A stretch of 64,000 nucleotides of DNA from Pseudomonas anguilliseptica (lineage in GTDB: Bacteria; Pseudomonadota; Gammaproteobacteria; Pseudomonadales; Pseudomonadaceae): NCBI RefSeq assembly GCF_900105355.1, contig NZ_FNSC01000001.1, positions 372,001 to 436,000 on the forward strand, in the 5' to 3' direction. The notes below the pieces were generated by a model, which saw only the letters and a program-made list of their open reading frames with translations, was not told the DNA's origin and made no database searches. This document shows, piece by piece, positions 13,804-26,410 of the stretch. Every line of letters begins with the position of its first letter. Positions within the stretch are counted from its first letter, which is position 1. The position numbers and the translations under genes are program-made.

Positions 13804-14355
13804 TCACAAGTCAACTCTTATCAGCGAGACCGGATAGCCCAAACGCGCAGCAAACTCGTCGAGAAAACCCGGCTTGAAACCGGCATCCGCCCAGTTATTG
13901 AAGATAAATCCCAGGTTGGAAAAACCGCAGGGCTGCAGAAACAGAAAGCCGTTGATGTCATCTTCATGGCCACACAGTGGGCAAATAAAGTTATCGGTCT
14001 GCCCCGGCATCCAGTCTTCCAGGCTATCGAACAACCTTTCACCCACCTCGCGCCGGCACTCAGGACAACCGGCTTCCTCAAGAAAATCCGTAGTTGGGGT
14101 ATAGATGCAGCGTTTGTAGATGATCTCCAGACCATGCACCGCCTGCCCAAAGGGCAACAGCTCCGGCCGTTCGACCACCCGCCGCGCGCCCTCGGCGATA
14201 CCGTAGCCCATATGTTTGAAGGTACGCCCGCAAGTGGTCAGCTGTTCTTCGATGATGTTCTGCTTGACCAGCCAGCGCACGATCAACCGCGCCCGCGCCT
14301 CGTGGCCGGGAAAGCTGGAAATCTGCGGAACGATGATCGCCTGCTGCTCACTCAT
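13804..14355 (-). CDS. Conserved hypothetical zinc-ribbon-like protein
   Basis: A 183-aa soluble protein, not assigned to a function. Two Cys pairs, CPEC (about residue 96) and CPLC (about 125), suggest a zinc-binding ribbon. An isolated Cys also occurs in TTCGRTFKHMGYG and in LQPCGFSNLGFIFNNW. No signal peptide or membrane segment is seen. It is divergent from xseA, with 105 bp between the starts. I recall homologues in Pseudomonas carrying doubtful transporter-ATPase labels, but there is no Walker motif here. The IS630 element lies 49 bp beyond its stop. Confidence 0.75.
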   Translation of the reverse strand: MSEQQAIIVPQISSFPGHEARARLIVRWLVKQNIIEEQLTTCGRTFKHMGYGIAEGARRVVERPELLPFGQAVHGLEIIYKRCIYTPTTDFLEEAGCPECRREVGERLFDSLEDWMPGQTDNFICPLCGHEDDINGFLFLQPCGFSNLGFIFNNWADAGFKPGFLDEFAARLGYPVSLIRVDL

Positions 14356-14460
14356 ATCGGAACTCGGTTTGCATTGAAGGCGCGCAGCTTAATGACCACA
14401 GAACGCCGGTCAAGGCCAATCCACTATGGCCGACCGGGCAAAGCCTTTACTATGCCGGCC

Positions 14461-15840
14461 ATGATCAAAGATCCTTTCCAACGCCTGAACCTCGACCGCG
14501 AGGTGCTTAGCGTCAGCCAACTGAACAACCGCGCACGCCTACTGCTGGAAGATGTATTCGGCGGTATCTGGGTCGAGGGGGAAATCTCCAACCTGGCCAA
14601 ACCGGCATCCGGGCATATCTATTTCACCCTTAAGGATAACCAGGCCCAGGTGCGCTGCGCGCTGTTCCGGCAGAACGCCGCCAAGGTGCGCCAGGCGCTG
14701 CGCGACGGCCTGGCGGTGAAGGTGCGCGGCAAGGTGTCGCTGTTCGAAGGCCGCGGCGATTATCAGCTGATTCTCGATGCCGTCGAGCCGGCCGGCGATG
14801 GCGCGCTGCGCCTGGCCTTCGAGGCGCTGAAAGAAAAGCTTAACGCCGAAGGGCTATTTGCCGCCGAGGCTAAAGTCGCCCTGCCGGCGCACCCGAAACG
14901 TATTGGCATTATCAGCTCGCCGACTGGCGCGGTGATCCGCGACATTATCAGTGTATTCCGCCGCCGCGCTCCGCAGGTCGAACTGACCCTGATCCCCACC
15001 GCCGTTCAGGGCAGTGAAGCCACTGCGCAGATTGTTCGCGCCCTTGGCATTGCCGATGCAAAAGGCTTTGACGCGCTGATCCTGGCTCGCGGCGGCGGCT
15101 CGCTGGAAGACCTCTGGTGCTTTAACGAAGAGCCGGTGGCCCGCGCCATTGCCGCCTGCATCACGCCCATCGTCAGCGCCGTGGGCCATGAAACCGATAT
15201 ATCCATCGCCGATTTTGTCGCCGACGTGCGCGCGCCCACGCCGTCTGCCGCCGCCGAACTGCTGGCCCCCGACAGCAGTGAGCTGGTGCAGCGCCTGCAC
15301 AATCTCAAGCGCCGCCTGAACCTGCGCATGCAACACCGCCTGGAGCGCGAGCACATGCGCCTGGAGGGCCTGAGCCGGCGCTTGCGCCACCCCGGCGAAC
15401 GCCTGCGCCAGCATGCTCAGCGCGTGGATGACCTGGAGATGCGCCTGACGCGCGCCTTCGAGCGCCAGCTGACTAGTCGCCGCGAACGCCTGACCCATCT
15501 GCAAACCCGCCTGCTCAGCCTGCACCCGGAACGTAACCTCAAGCTGCTGGATCAGCGCCTGCAGGCCCTGGCAGAACGCCTGCAACGCAGCATGCGTGAA
15601 GGTCTCAAAGCACGTCGCCTGCAACTGCATAGCCAGGTGCAGACGCTGCACGCGGTCAGCCCACTGGCGACCCTCGGTCGTGGTTACAGCATCCTGCTGG
15701 ATGAGCGCGGCCGCGCCATCCGCAATGCCGTCGACACCCGCCCCGGCCAGCGGCTGAAGGCGCGCCTGGGCACCGGGGTGCTGGATGTGCGGGTCGAAGA
15801 TAACCATGTGCAGCCGGTTACCCTGTCGCTGCTCGACTGA
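14461..15840 (+). CDS. xseA: Exodeoxyribonuclease VII large subunit
   Basis: The large subunit of ExoVII, which degrades single-stranded DNA in both directions, acting with XseB (not in this window). The 459-aa protein starts at MIKDPFQRLNLDREVLSVSQLN; a longer reading from 14452 adds only three residues. An N-terminal OB-fold (about 15-110, GGIWVEGEISNLAKPASGH) precedes the catalytic domain (LILARGGGSLEDLWCFNEE, SAVGHETDISIADFVADVRAPTP-type region). A long Arg/Leu-rich coiled coil (about 270-400) follows. Confidence 0.97.
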   Translation: MIKDPFQRLNLDREVLSVSQLNNRARLLLEDVFGGIWVEGEISNLAKPASGHIYFTLKDNQAQVRCALFRQNAAKVRQALRDGLAVKVRGKVSLFEGRGDYQLILDAVEPAGDGALRLAFEALKEKLNAEGLFAAEAKVALPAHPKRIGIISSPTGAVIRDIISVFRRRAPQVELTLIPTAVQGSEATAQIVRALGIADAKGFDALILARGGGSLEDLWCFNEEPVARAIAACITPIVSAVGHETDISIADFVADVRAPTPSAAAELLAPDSSELVQRLHNLKRRLNLRMQHRLEREHMRLEGLSRRLRHPGERLRQHAQRVDDLEMRLTRAFERQLTSRRERLTHLQTRLLSLHPERNLKLLDQRLQALAERLQRSMREGLKARRLQLHSQVQTLHAVSPLATLGRGYSILLDERGRAIRNAVDTRPGQRLKARLGTGVLDVRVEDNHVQPVTLSLLD

Positions 15841-15852
15841 CCTTTTTATACA

Positions 15853-15882
15853 GGTGGATACGCTTCGCGTTATCCACCCTAC
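15853..15882. repeat. Short interspersed palindrome, GGTGGAT type
   Basis: GGTGGATA and TATCCACC form inverted arms around a CG-rich middle (CGCTTCGCG-like), followed by CTACG. It lies between xseA and the M23 gene. A related sequence occurs at 54286-54338. It is a small palindrome of the kind scattered in Pseudomonas intergenic DNA. Confidence 0.6.
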
Positions 15883-15891
15883 GGATATTCA

Positions 15892-16716
15892 ATGCGCCTG
15901 TTCACACTGCTCACCCTGTTCTGCCTCGCCCTGCCCGTCCACGCCGAAGGCTTTATCAGCCGATTGCTCAACAAACCCGTGCCGGGCGGCGTGGCAGTAG
16001 TCGATCTGGGACCAGCAAGCAGCGCGCCTGAGGTTCGTTATCAAAACAAACCAGTGCTGGTGACCCATGAAGATCAGCAGCGCTGGATCGCCATTGTCGG
16101 CATCCCACTGAGCGTGAAACCCGGCAGCCAGCAGATCAGCGTCAACGGCAGCCAGACACTGGGCTTCCAGGTCGGCAGCAAGCATTACGTCGAACAGCGC
16201 ATCACGATCAAGAATCAGCAGCAGGTCAATCCGAACGCCAAGAACCTTGCACGCATCGAGCGCGAACTGGCCGAGCAGACCCGTGCCTACCAGCAGTTCA
16301 GTGCGCGCCAGCCGAGCAACCTGCTGTTCGACAGGCCGGTCAACGGCCCGCTGTCGAGCCCCTTCGGCCTGCGCCGCTTCTTCAATGGCGAGGAGCGCAA
16401 TCCGCACTCGGGCCTGGATTTCGCCGCCAATAGCGGCACACCGATCAAGGCCCCGGCCGCAGGCAAGGTGATCCTGACTGGTGACTATTTCTTTAACGGC
16501 AAAACGGTGTTTGTCGATCACGGCCAGGGCCTGATCAGCATGTTCTGCCACCTCTCAGCCATCGGCGTGAAAGTCGGCGATGAGCTGCCACGCGGCGGCG
16601 TACTCGGCAAAGTCGGCGCCACCGGCCGCGCCACCGGCCCGCACTTGCACTGGAACGTCAGCCTGAACGATGCGCGAGTCGACCCGGCAATCTTTATCGG
16701 TGCCTTCAAGCCCTGA
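15892..16716 (+). CDS. M23-family zinc metallopeptidase, secreted
   Basis: A 274-aa periplasmic peptidoglycan endopeptidase or LytM-type factor. The signal peptide is MRLFTLLTLFCLALPVHAEG, with cleavage after VHA. An N-terminal beta-rich region (about 30-125) precedes a short helical linker and the LytM/M23 domain (about 150-270). Zinc ligands are in NPHSGLDFA (HxxxD) and GPHLHWNVSLN (HxH). All ligands are present, so it is probably an active enzyme and not a degenerate EnvC/NlpD-type activator. The substrate bond is not predictable from sequence. Confidence 0.9.
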   Translation: MRLFTLLTLFCLALPVHAEGFISRLLNKPVPGGVAVVDLGPASSAPEVRYQNKPVLVTHEDQQRWIAIVGIPLSVKPGSQQISVNGSQTLGFQVGSKHYVEQRITIKNQQQVNPNAKNLARIERELAEQTRAYQQFSARQPSNLLFDRPVNGPLSSPFGLRRFFNGEERNPHSGLDFAANSGTPIKAPAAGKVILTGDYFFNGKTVFVDHGQGLISMFCHLSAIGVKVGDELPRGGVLGKVGATGRATGPHLHWNVSLNDARVDPAIFIGAFKP

Positions 16717-16825
16717 AGGGATTGCGCCTGGGTTCACAGCCGCCGCTTTGTTATGGTCTGCCCGTCCGCAATCGAGGGGCCCGTGCTGAACGCCCGTCTT
16801 CACCGTCCGAACTAGGGAGCTTGAT

Positions 16826-17618
16826 ATGCCGCAAGCGCTTGCCTCATGGCTTGACTGGCTGCAACAACACGCCGAGATTTTTACCCTGATTAGCGCCAGC
16901 CTGCTCCTGCTGAGCGCCTGGCTAAGCAACTGGCTGGTTAAACGGATACTCGTGCGCGCCGTGTGCCACATGATCGACGCCACCGCCCTGGGGCGTAACG
17001 CACAGAACCTGGATAACGAGCTGATCAAACGCCTGGCCAACATTGTCCCGGCACTGCTGGTCAGCGCGGGTATCGGGCTGGTTCCCGGCCTTCCGGAAAG
17101 CCTGGTCAGCGTGACACGTAATGTCTGCAGCGCCTTTATCGTGCTAATCGTTGCGCTGGCCTTGAGCCTCCTGCTGGATATTAACCTGCGCGATGACGCG
17201 CACTTGCGGCCGATCAAGGGCTACCTGCAGGTGCTGAAAATCGGCCTGTTCGCCGTCGCCGCAATCCTCATGATCGCCACGCTGATCGACCGCTCGCCGC
17301 TGATCCTGCTGTCGGGCCTGGGGGCCATGGCCGCCGTACTGATGCTGATTTTTCAGGACACCCTGCTGTCCCTGGTCGCCAGCGTGCAGATTTCCTCCAG
17401 CATATCGTGCGCGTCGGCGACTGGATCGAGATGCCGCAGCTGAACGCCGACGGCGATGTCATCGATATCGCCCTGCACACGGTCAAGGTGCAGAACTGGG
17501 ACAAGACCATCACCACCATCCCGACCAAACGCTTTATCAGCGACCCGCTCAAGAACTGGCGTGGCATGCAGGAGTCCGGCGGGCGGCGGATCAAGCGCAG
17601 CCTGCTGCTTGATCAAAC
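16826..17618 (+). pseudogene. MscS-family (YbdG-like) channel gene, frameshifted and truncated by IS66
   Basis: The 5' part (16826 to about 17401) encodes about five hydrophobic segments and the start of the MscS pore and beta domain ([18 protein letters not shown]). The conserved continuation [20 protein letters not shown] is in another frame from 17404; one base is missing near 17402. The second frame runs [20 protein letters not shown] to LLLDQT. There the IS66 end supplies an in-frame TAA, so the C-terminal third of the protein is lost. Full-length YbdG-like proteins are about 415 aa. The gene is dead in this assembly even if the frameshift is an error. Confidence 0.85.
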
Positions 17619-17664
17619 GTAAGCGCTCCATAGACCCCACCTCCCTCTGGAGAGGTTTTGCGTT

Positions 17665-19221
17665 TTACAGTGGCGTCGTTGGTTGGCAGTTCCAAGGCAG
17701 CAGCGCTTCGTAGGCTTCAACGCTGTTGGCCAGCGGCAGGCGTTCGAGGACATGGCGCAGCCAGGCGTAGGGCTCCTGGCCATTGGTCTTGGCGGTTTCC
17801 ACCAGGCTGTAGAGTTGGGCGCTGGCGGTCGCGCCTTTCGGCGTGTCGCTGAACAGCCAGTTCTTGCGACCTATGACGAAGGGCCGGATCGCGCGCTCGG
17901 CAGCGTTGTTATCGATCTGCAGGTGGCCAGCCTCGATGTAGCGTTCGAGTCGGCTCCAGTTGCTCGCCAGGTAGTTCACTGCTTTGCCCAGGGCATTCTG
18001 CGCCGTGACCTGCGGCTGGGGTTTCTCCAGCCAGGTCTTGAGCTGATCGAGGAGCGGTAGGCTGTGCTGCTGGCGGCCCCGGTAGCGCTGTTCATCGCTG
18101 GCATCCTTAAGTTCGCGCTCGATGCCGTAGAGCTTGTTGATCATCCCCAACGCGATGTCGGCACGCCCGGTTTTGCCCTTCGGTTGCACCTTTTGCGCTT
18201 CGACGAACTTGCGCCGCGCATGCGCCCAGCAGGCCAGGCGCTCAACACCTTGTTGTGCGGCCACGGCGTTGTAGCCGGCGTAATCGTCGGTCATCAGGTA
18301 GCCGCGATAACCGTCGAGCAGGCGCAGCGGCACCTCCTGCGCGCGGCTGGTTGTGTAGTCGAAGAGGATCACCGGTTTGCCAGGCGGGCCACCGGTCTGC
18401 ACCCACATCCAGGAGTGGCTGCTCGGATCGCGCCCAGGCTCCTTGAGCACCTGCACGCGGGTTTCATCGCAGTGGATCACCGGACTGTCCAGCAGCCTGT
18501 CGCGCATCAGGTTGAGCAACGGTTGTAGCAGTTCGCCGCACTGGATCACCCAGCGCGCCAGGGTCTGCCGGGGGATGTCGATGCCATGGCGACTGAGCAT
18601 CTTTTCGAAGCGATACAGTGGGATGCCGTCGGCGTATTTGCTGGTCAGCAGCATCGCCAGCACGCTCGGGCTGGCCAGGCTTTTCTCGATCAGTTGGGCC
18701 GGTTTGTCAGCGGTGACCGGCGCGCTTTCGCAGGCCTTGCAGGCATAGGTCTTGCGAATGTGGCGGATCACCTGAACCTGCATCGGGATGATTTCCAGCT
18801 GCTCGCTGGTTTCTTCGCCGATGGCCTGCTTGCGGCAACCGCATTCGCAGGTCAGTTCGTGTTCGGGCAGTTCGTGGATGACCTCGACACGCGGTAGTTC
18901 GGCCGGTAACGGCTTGCGCTTGCCGCGGCGCTTGGTCGGCGCAACGACTTCTTCCTCGACCTCAGCGGCCGGAGCTTCAGCCGCCGCTTCGGCCAGGCTT
19001 TCCGCTTCGTTGAACATCTCTAGCTGCGGTGAATCCGGGTCGCTGCTCTGCTCGGATTTACGGCCGAACAGGCGCTGGATCAACAGCGCGTTTTGTTCGC
19101 GCAGGCGCTCGATCTGCCCATCCTTGTCCTTGGCCAATTCCTGCGCCGACGACAACACCTCAGCGAGCAATTGCTTGAGCGCGGCGGGGTCATCAGGAAG
19201 GGTTTCGGGCACAGAAATCAT
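17665..19221 (-). CDS. tnpC: IS66-family transposase TnpC
   Basis: A 518-aa IS66 DDE transposase. Order of parts: an N-terminal leucine-zipper-like coiled coil (about 10-50, [20 protein letters not shown]), a zinc-finger region ([11 protein letters not shown] and CKACES, about 125-165), the catalytic core with Asp in [11 protein letters not shown], Asp in [10 protein letters not shown], and Glu in [20 protein letters not shown], then a C-terminal domain. Intact. About 30 bp separate it from tnpB. Confidence 0.95.
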   Translation of the reverse strand: MISVPETLPDDPAALKQLLAEVLSSAQELAKDKDGQIERLREQNALLIQRLFGRKSEQSSDPDSPQLEMFNEAESLAEAAAEAPAAEVEEEVVAPTKRRGKRKPLPAELPRVEVIHELPEHELTCECGCRKQAIGEETSEQLEIIPMQVQVIRHIRKTYACKACESAPVTADKPAQLIEKSLASPSVLAMLLTSKYADGIPLYRFEKMLSRHGIDIPRQTLARWVIQCGELLQPLLNLMRDRLLDSPVIHCDETRVQVLKEPGRDPSSHSWMWVQTGGPPGKPVILFDYTTSRAQEVPLRLLDGYRGYLMTDDYAGYNAVAAQQGVERLACWAHARRKFVEAQKVQPKGKTGRADIALGMINKLYGIERELKDASDEQRYRGRQQHSLPLLDQLKTWLEKPQPQVTAQNALGKAVNYLASNWSRLERYIEAGHLQIDNNAAERAIRPFVIGRKNWLFSDTPKGATASAQLYSLVETAKTNGQEPYAWLRHVLERLPLANSVEAYEALLPWNCQPTTPL

Positions 19222-19252
19222 GCCGTGGATTATACCGGCTCAGGTGACGAAC

Positions 19253-19600
19253 CTAGGGGTCAAAACCTGGTGCGGCCGGTTGCGCCACAGGTCGATACCT
19301 GTCCAACAACCAGTTCAACTCCTGGGCCGTCAGCACGATCGCATCTTCGCCAGGTTCCGGATGCGACTTGAAGCGTTCAGCCTCCAATCGCTTGAGCCAC
19401 AGGCAAAAGCCGTTGCGCTCCCAATACAAAATCTTCACCCGGCTGCGCGCGCGGTTGAGGAAGACGAACAGCACCGGGTCGAACACCGCCACCTTGATAT
19501 CCAGCTCGACCAGGGCGGCCAGGCCATCGATGGATTTTCGGAAATCCACCGGCTTGGGGTATAGATAGACTTTTTCGACTTTGGCGTCGGGGCGCATCAT
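19253..19600 (-). CDS. tnpB: IS66-family accessory protein TnpB
   Basis: A 115-aa IS66 Orf2-like protein needed for transposition of this family, of unknown biochemical role. The start at MMRPDAKVEKVYLYP was chosen; the core motif is PVDFRKSIDGLAALVE with FDPVLFVFLNRARSRVKILYWERNGFCLW. The length is normal. It precedes tnpC in the usual order. Confidence 0.92.
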   Translation of the reverse strand: MMRPDAKVEKVYLYPKPVDFRKSIDGLAALVELDIKVAVFDPVLFVFLNRARSRVKILYWERNGFCLWLKRLEAERFKSHPEPGEDAIVLTAQELNWLLDRYRPVAQPAAPGFDP

Positions 19601-19651
19601 GACGGCTGGCTCCAGAAAGAAATTGGAGCTCAGCATTGGCTGGCCTGCGGA

Positions 19652-21628
19652 TCATTTGTAGATGAGGTTTATGGAGCGCTTACGTTTGATCGAACCACGC
19701 CGCGCGGCACTTAACACCAGACGCAGGCCCTGCTCACGGGCATTGGCTTTAGGCGGTGCTTCGGCAGCCGTAAAGTTCATCTGCGCAGCGCCCTTCTGAC
19801 TCGAGGGCTGCACTTCCAGATACTGGCCGGTAACCAGAGTTTCCAGGTTGGCGGCGCGGGTCAGGCTGACCTCGGGCTTGACTACCCAAAACTGCGTACC
19901 GACCCGGGCAATCTGCTGCGTCGCCTGAGTGATCCGCGCATACAGAATCACCGCCTGCAGATCATCCGTCAGTTCGATGCGCTCCACTTTGCCAACCTCC
20001 AGGCCCTTGTAGCGAATCGCCGTACCTGGGCTGAGACCGTCGCCGCTGGGCACCCGAATAGTCAGCTCTACACCTTTCTGCAACGCCACTTCCTGGCTGC
20101 TGTACAGGCTGAAGCGCTCGACCCGCTTATTGCCTTTGGGGGCATTGGGATTCGGGGCTTCAAAGGCAATGCCACCTGCCAGCAAGGTCTGCAATGATTC
20201 GCTCTTGACCTCAACGCAGGACAGTCCGCCCTTCAGCGTAATGCCGCTGGCATTCCAGAAGCGCGTGCTGCTGTTTACCAGATGCGCATGCTCAGGCTCG
20301 ATGTGCACGCCAAAGGCCACCTGTTTGTCATCACGTGACAGCTGAAAACTCTGCACCGTACCGACTTTGACCTGCTTGAACAGGATCGGGCTGCCTACCT
20401 CCAGAGAACCGCGTGTGTCGCTGAACAACACCAGATGCAAACCCGGCGCTGACAGGTCGAGCGGCGGGGCTTTGGCTCTGGCGACAAAATCACGCAGCGG
20501 AGGATTGCCGGCGTCGCCCGGCCGGATGGCGATGTAGTTGCCCTTAACCAGCGCTTCCAATCCGGTTATCCCAGCCAGGGAAATCGATGGTTTGACCACC
20601 CAGAAATCGGTGCCTTCAACCAGGTAGTCTTCGGTGCGTGGGTCGAGCATCAATTCCACCCGTGCACCACTGAGATCCTGATCAACCTTGAAGGTCTTCA
20701 TATGACCGACCTGGATACCCTTGTACATCACCGGCGTGCGACCGGGCTCCAGGCCTTCAAACTCATGCAGCTTGAGCGATACGCGAATGCCGGCCTGTGC
20801 GCTGTCGAAGTCTTCATACAGGCGAAATGGCAGGCTCGGATCAGTCGGCGGGCTATCTTTGCGGTGTTCAGGCGTAGCGAAGGCAATTCCGCCCGCGACA
20901 ATGCTCGCCAAAGATTCGGTGCGTACTTTCACTCCAGATAAACCGGCATCGATAGAGACGCCGCTGGCATTCCAGAAACGCGTGTGTTTGCGCACCAGAG
21001 AGGCAAACTCGGGTTCAATAAACACCTTCACCTCAATCAGGTTCTGCTCCTCAACCAAGGCATAACTTTTCACCCGGCCCACCTGGATCTGCTTGTAGAA
21101 CACCGGGCTGTCGCGGTTGAGCGAGCCAAGTCGCTCGGCTTTGAGGGTCAGGTGCAAACCAGGCGCGGTGTCGGCCAAGGGTGGCGGCTCACTCAGCGCA
21201 GTGAATTTACGTGTAGGCTCGCCATCACCAGGACTGGCTGTGATGTAGTTACCCGACACCAGGGTTTCCAACCCGGTGATGCCCGCCAGAGAAACGCTCG
21301 GCTTGACCAGCCAGAAGCGAGTATTGGTACGCAGATGCTGCTCAACCCGCTTATCCATTTCCAGGGTCGCACGCACACCACGCCGCTCGCCGCTGTCATC
21401 CAGCTCCAGAGCCGTGACCTTGCCAATCGGCATGCCTTTGAAGATCACTTCAGTCTTGCCCGACTGAATGCCATCACCGCTGGCGAACATCACCTGAATC
21501 TCGATACCTGCTTCGTTATAGGCACGCCAACCCAGCCAACCACCAATCAGTAACGCAATCAGCGGCAATACCCAGATAGCCGACCAGTTCGAAGCAGGGC
21601 GCGCTTTAGCCAATGGCAAATCATTCAT
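19652..21628 (-). pseudogene. pqiB: PqiB-type MCE protein, C-terminus cut by IS66
   Basis: An inner-membrane-anchored MCE protein of the Pqi system for lipid trafficking between the membranes. After a short N-terminal region there is one transmembrane helix (about residues 18-38, WSAIWVLPLIALLIGGWLGW). Consecutive MCE domains follow (repeated phrases such as VIFKGMPIGKVTAL, VFYKQIQVGRVKSY, VMYKGIQVGHMKTF, ILFKQVKVGTVQSF, IRYKGLEVGKVERI), so at least five are visible. The native sequence stops at GSIK (19684); the last residues come from the IS66 end. The start ATGAATGA overlaps the pqiA stop. Part of the product is lost, probably with further MCE domains. Confidence 0.88.
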
Positions 21629-22244
21629 GGTGGTCATCCAAGTCCGTGTCATCCCAAATCAAGCGGGGGTCGAAAGTTAAAGCAGCCAGCATGGTCAGCA
21701 CCACCACACTGGCAAACGCGGTCGCGCCGTAGCCGGGAACAATGCTCGCCAAACTGCCGAAGTTAACCACCGCCACCAGGATCGCGATGACAAAAATATC
21801 CAGCATCGACCAGCGCCCGATCCATTCAATAAAGCGGTACATCAACACGCGCTGACGCGCCGACATCGGTTGATGGCGCTGCACCGAATACAGCAGCAGG
21901 GCAATACCAACCAGCTTGAACGTCGGCACCACAATACTGGCGATAAATACCACCGCGGCAATCGGCAGCATGCCGTAGTTCACCAACTCGATAACCCCCG
22001 ACATGATAGTGTCGGACTGGCCCTTGCCCAGCGAATTGACCGTCATGATCGGCAGCAGGTTGGCCGGGATATACAGCACTGCCGCCGTCAGCAATAACGC
22101 CCAGGTACGCATCAGACTGTTGGGACGGCGCGCATGCAAGTGTCCGCCGCAGCGCGTGCAGAATTGCTTGTCGCTGCCCGGCTGCTGCGGATTGAGTTGA
22201 TGACATTCATGGCAAATCAACAATCCGGCATCAATTGCCCGCAT
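21621..22244 (-). CDS. pqiA: PqiA-family membrane protein, second copy
   Basis: About 207 aa. An N-terminal zinc-ribbon (CHECHQLNP and CTRCGGHL, about residues 10-38) is followed by four transmembrane helices, with the PqiA signature YIPANLLPIMTVNSLGKGQ (about 58-77). It works with PqiB in the inner membrane. The ATG at 22244 has GGAGG at a good 6-nt spacing; an ATG at 22250 sits too close to it. It overlaps the upstream pqiA by 14 bp and pqiB by 8 bp, so the three form a tight operon. E. coli PqiA is one protein with two such units; here they are split into two genes. Confidence 0.88.
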   Translation of the reverse strand: MRAIDAGLLICHECHQLNPQQPGSDKQFCTRCGGHLHARRPNSLMRTWALLLTAAVLYIPANLLPIMTVNSLGKGQSDTIMSGVIELVNYGMLPIAAVVFIASIVVPTFKLVGIALLLYSVQRHQPMSARQRVLMYRFIEWIGRWSMLDIFVIAILVAVVNFGSLASIVPGYGATAFASVVVLTMLAALTFDPRLIWDDTDLDDHHE

Positions 22245-22881
22245 GCGCATCCTCCCCCGACAAGGCTTCCCAGATCTGATGGGGCGACATTGTCACCTCC
22301 AGCCAGACCTGAACCAGTAACAGCGCAACAAAACACAGCAGTCCCAGGCCAATGCTCAACTCGGCCAGATCGACCAGTTTCACAATCGCCACCAAGATGC
22401 CCATCAGGTAGACCTCAAGCATACCCCACTCGCGCATATGGTGATAAAGCAGTAGGCCATAACTGCGGCCGATATCCAGGCGAATACTCAGCAGCACGGC
22501 AAACTGGCACAACAGCTTGAGCAGTGGCACCGCCATACTGCAGAGAAAGACCACCACGGCCACGCCCTGCATGCCGCTGTTATACAACCCGAGCACGCCC
22601 GTCCAGACGGTGTCCTCAGTCGCCTGCCCGAGCAGATTGAGTTGCATGATCGGCAAGAAGTTGGCTGGGATATACAACAACAAAGCCGCAATCACCAACG
22701 CCATGCTGCGGCGCACGACCTGTGCACGATGGGTATACAACTCATAGCCACAGCGCGGGCATTCGACCCGCTCACCTGCAGCAGCTTCAGGCTTGCGCAG
22801 CAACAGATCGCACTCATGACAGGCAATCAGCTGCTTAAGTTCAAGTTCGGAAAGTGGTTCAGAACGTGCCGGTCCGGCCAT
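22231..22881 (-). CDS. pqiA: PqiA-family membrane protein, first copy
   Basis: A 216-aa protein with an N-terminal zinc-ribbon (CHECDLLLRKP and CPRCGYELY), four transmembrane helices and the motif YIPANFLPIMQLNLLGQATED. It is the first gene of the pqiA-pqiA-pqiB operon, corresponding to the N-terminal half of E. coli PqiA/YebS. It follows the rrn operon on the same strand, but a terminator lies between. The start at MAGPARSEPLSELEL is preceded by AGGGTTCT, a weak ribosome site. Confidence 0.88.
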   Translation of the reverse strand: MAGPARSEPLSELELKQLIACHECDLLLRKPEAAAGERVECPRCGYELYTHRAQVVRRSMALVIAALLLYIPANFLPIMQLNLLGQATEDTVWTGVLGLYNSGMQGVAVVVFLCSMAVPLLKLLCQFAVLLSIRLDIGRSYGLLLYHHMREWGMLEVYLMGILVAIVKLVDLAELSIGLGLLCFVALLLVQVWLEVTMSPHQIWEALSGEDAHAGN

Positions 22882-22983
22882 AGAAGAACCCTGATTAAAG
22901 TGCGCTTAGGCATCATAGCCATAAGCCGTTTAGTTGCCTATCAAAGGCGCACCTGCGCCTGGTTTGTTTTCGCGGCGCAAAGT

Positions 22984-23017
22984 AAAACCCCCGACCAGTT
23001 TCCTGATCGGGGGTTTT
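22984..23017 (-). terminator. rrn operon terminator
   Basis: AAAACCCCCGA and TCGGGGGTTTT arms lie about 10 bp beyond the 5S gene. The GC-rich stem followed by T residues on the minus strand is a classic intrinsic terminator for the rRNA transcript. The A run on the other arm makes it potentially bidirectional. Confidence 0.85.
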
Positions 23018-23026
23018 GGTGTAGGT

Positions 23027-23143
23027 GCTTGACGATGACCTACTCTCACATGGGGAAACCCCACACTACCATCGGCGATGCATCGTTTCACTACTGAGTT
23101 CGGGATGGGATCAGGTGGTTCCAATGCTCTATGGTCGTCAAGC
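23027..23143 (-). rRNA. rrf: 5S ribosomal RNA
   Basis: About 117 nt. On the minus strand it starts GCTTGACGACCATAGAGC and ends CATCGTCAAGCAC, the pairing ends of 5S helix I. It contains the conserved CGAACTCAGTAGTGAAACG loop region. It follows 23S by about 135 bp. Confidence 0.95.
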
Positions 23144-23278
23144 GATTCAGCTGGGATGTCGCGGTTAGGCGCTATCCCGAATTGGGTATGTGATGTCTTA
23201 GTTTGTAGTTTCGCAAATTTTCGGCTGTTGCAGTCTTCATAGAGACACACAAACATCAAATTGTTTGGGTGTTATATG

Positions 23279-26166
<2,888 letters not shown>

Positions 26167-26311
26167 ATATAACCCCAAGCAATCTGGTTATTGCCTCTAA
26201 CGTGAAGACGACATTCGCCGAAAATTTGCAATTGAGAACTACAAATTTTACCTTGACCAGATTAATTACCAGTGAAAGTAATTAATCAGTCACTTCTATC
26301 ACATACCCAAA

Positions 26312-26323
26312 TTTTTAAAGAAC
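26312..26323 (-). promoter_or_regulatory. boxA-like antitermination site in the 16S-23S spacer
   Basis: GTTCTTTAAAAA on the minus strand, between tRNA-Ala and 23S. It resembles the boxA element bound by NusB-S10 that allows RNA polymerase to pass through rRNA genes without Rho termination. The rest of the 26167-26410 spacer shows no gene. Confidence 0.55.
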
Positions 26324-26410
26324 GATTTGTTACTGATCAAAGACCAGAAATCAACATTCATCTACTTGCAGTAGGAACGTTCATTTCTGAACTCTCAACG
26401 AGGCTGTATA

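Larger units (their letters stand above)
17619..19683 (-). mobile_element. IS66-family insertion sequence lacking tnpA
   Basis: 2,065 bp with 18-bp terminal inverted repeats (GTAAGCGCTCCATAGACC and GTAAGCGCTCCATAAACC), 17 of 18 matching and starting with GTAA as usual in this family. It carries tnpB and tnpC, but only about 83 bp lie between the tnpB start and the right end, so there is no room for tnpA. The flanks are not an 8-bp direct repeat: GATCAAAC on the left and its reverse complement GTTTGATC on the right. Both neighbouring genes are cut at these points. Confidence 0.9.

Noticed and set aside
17611..17618. GATCAAAC as a normal 8-bp IS66 target duplication
   Set aside because: The other flank carries the reverse complement and not a direct copy, so simple insertion does not explain both sides.
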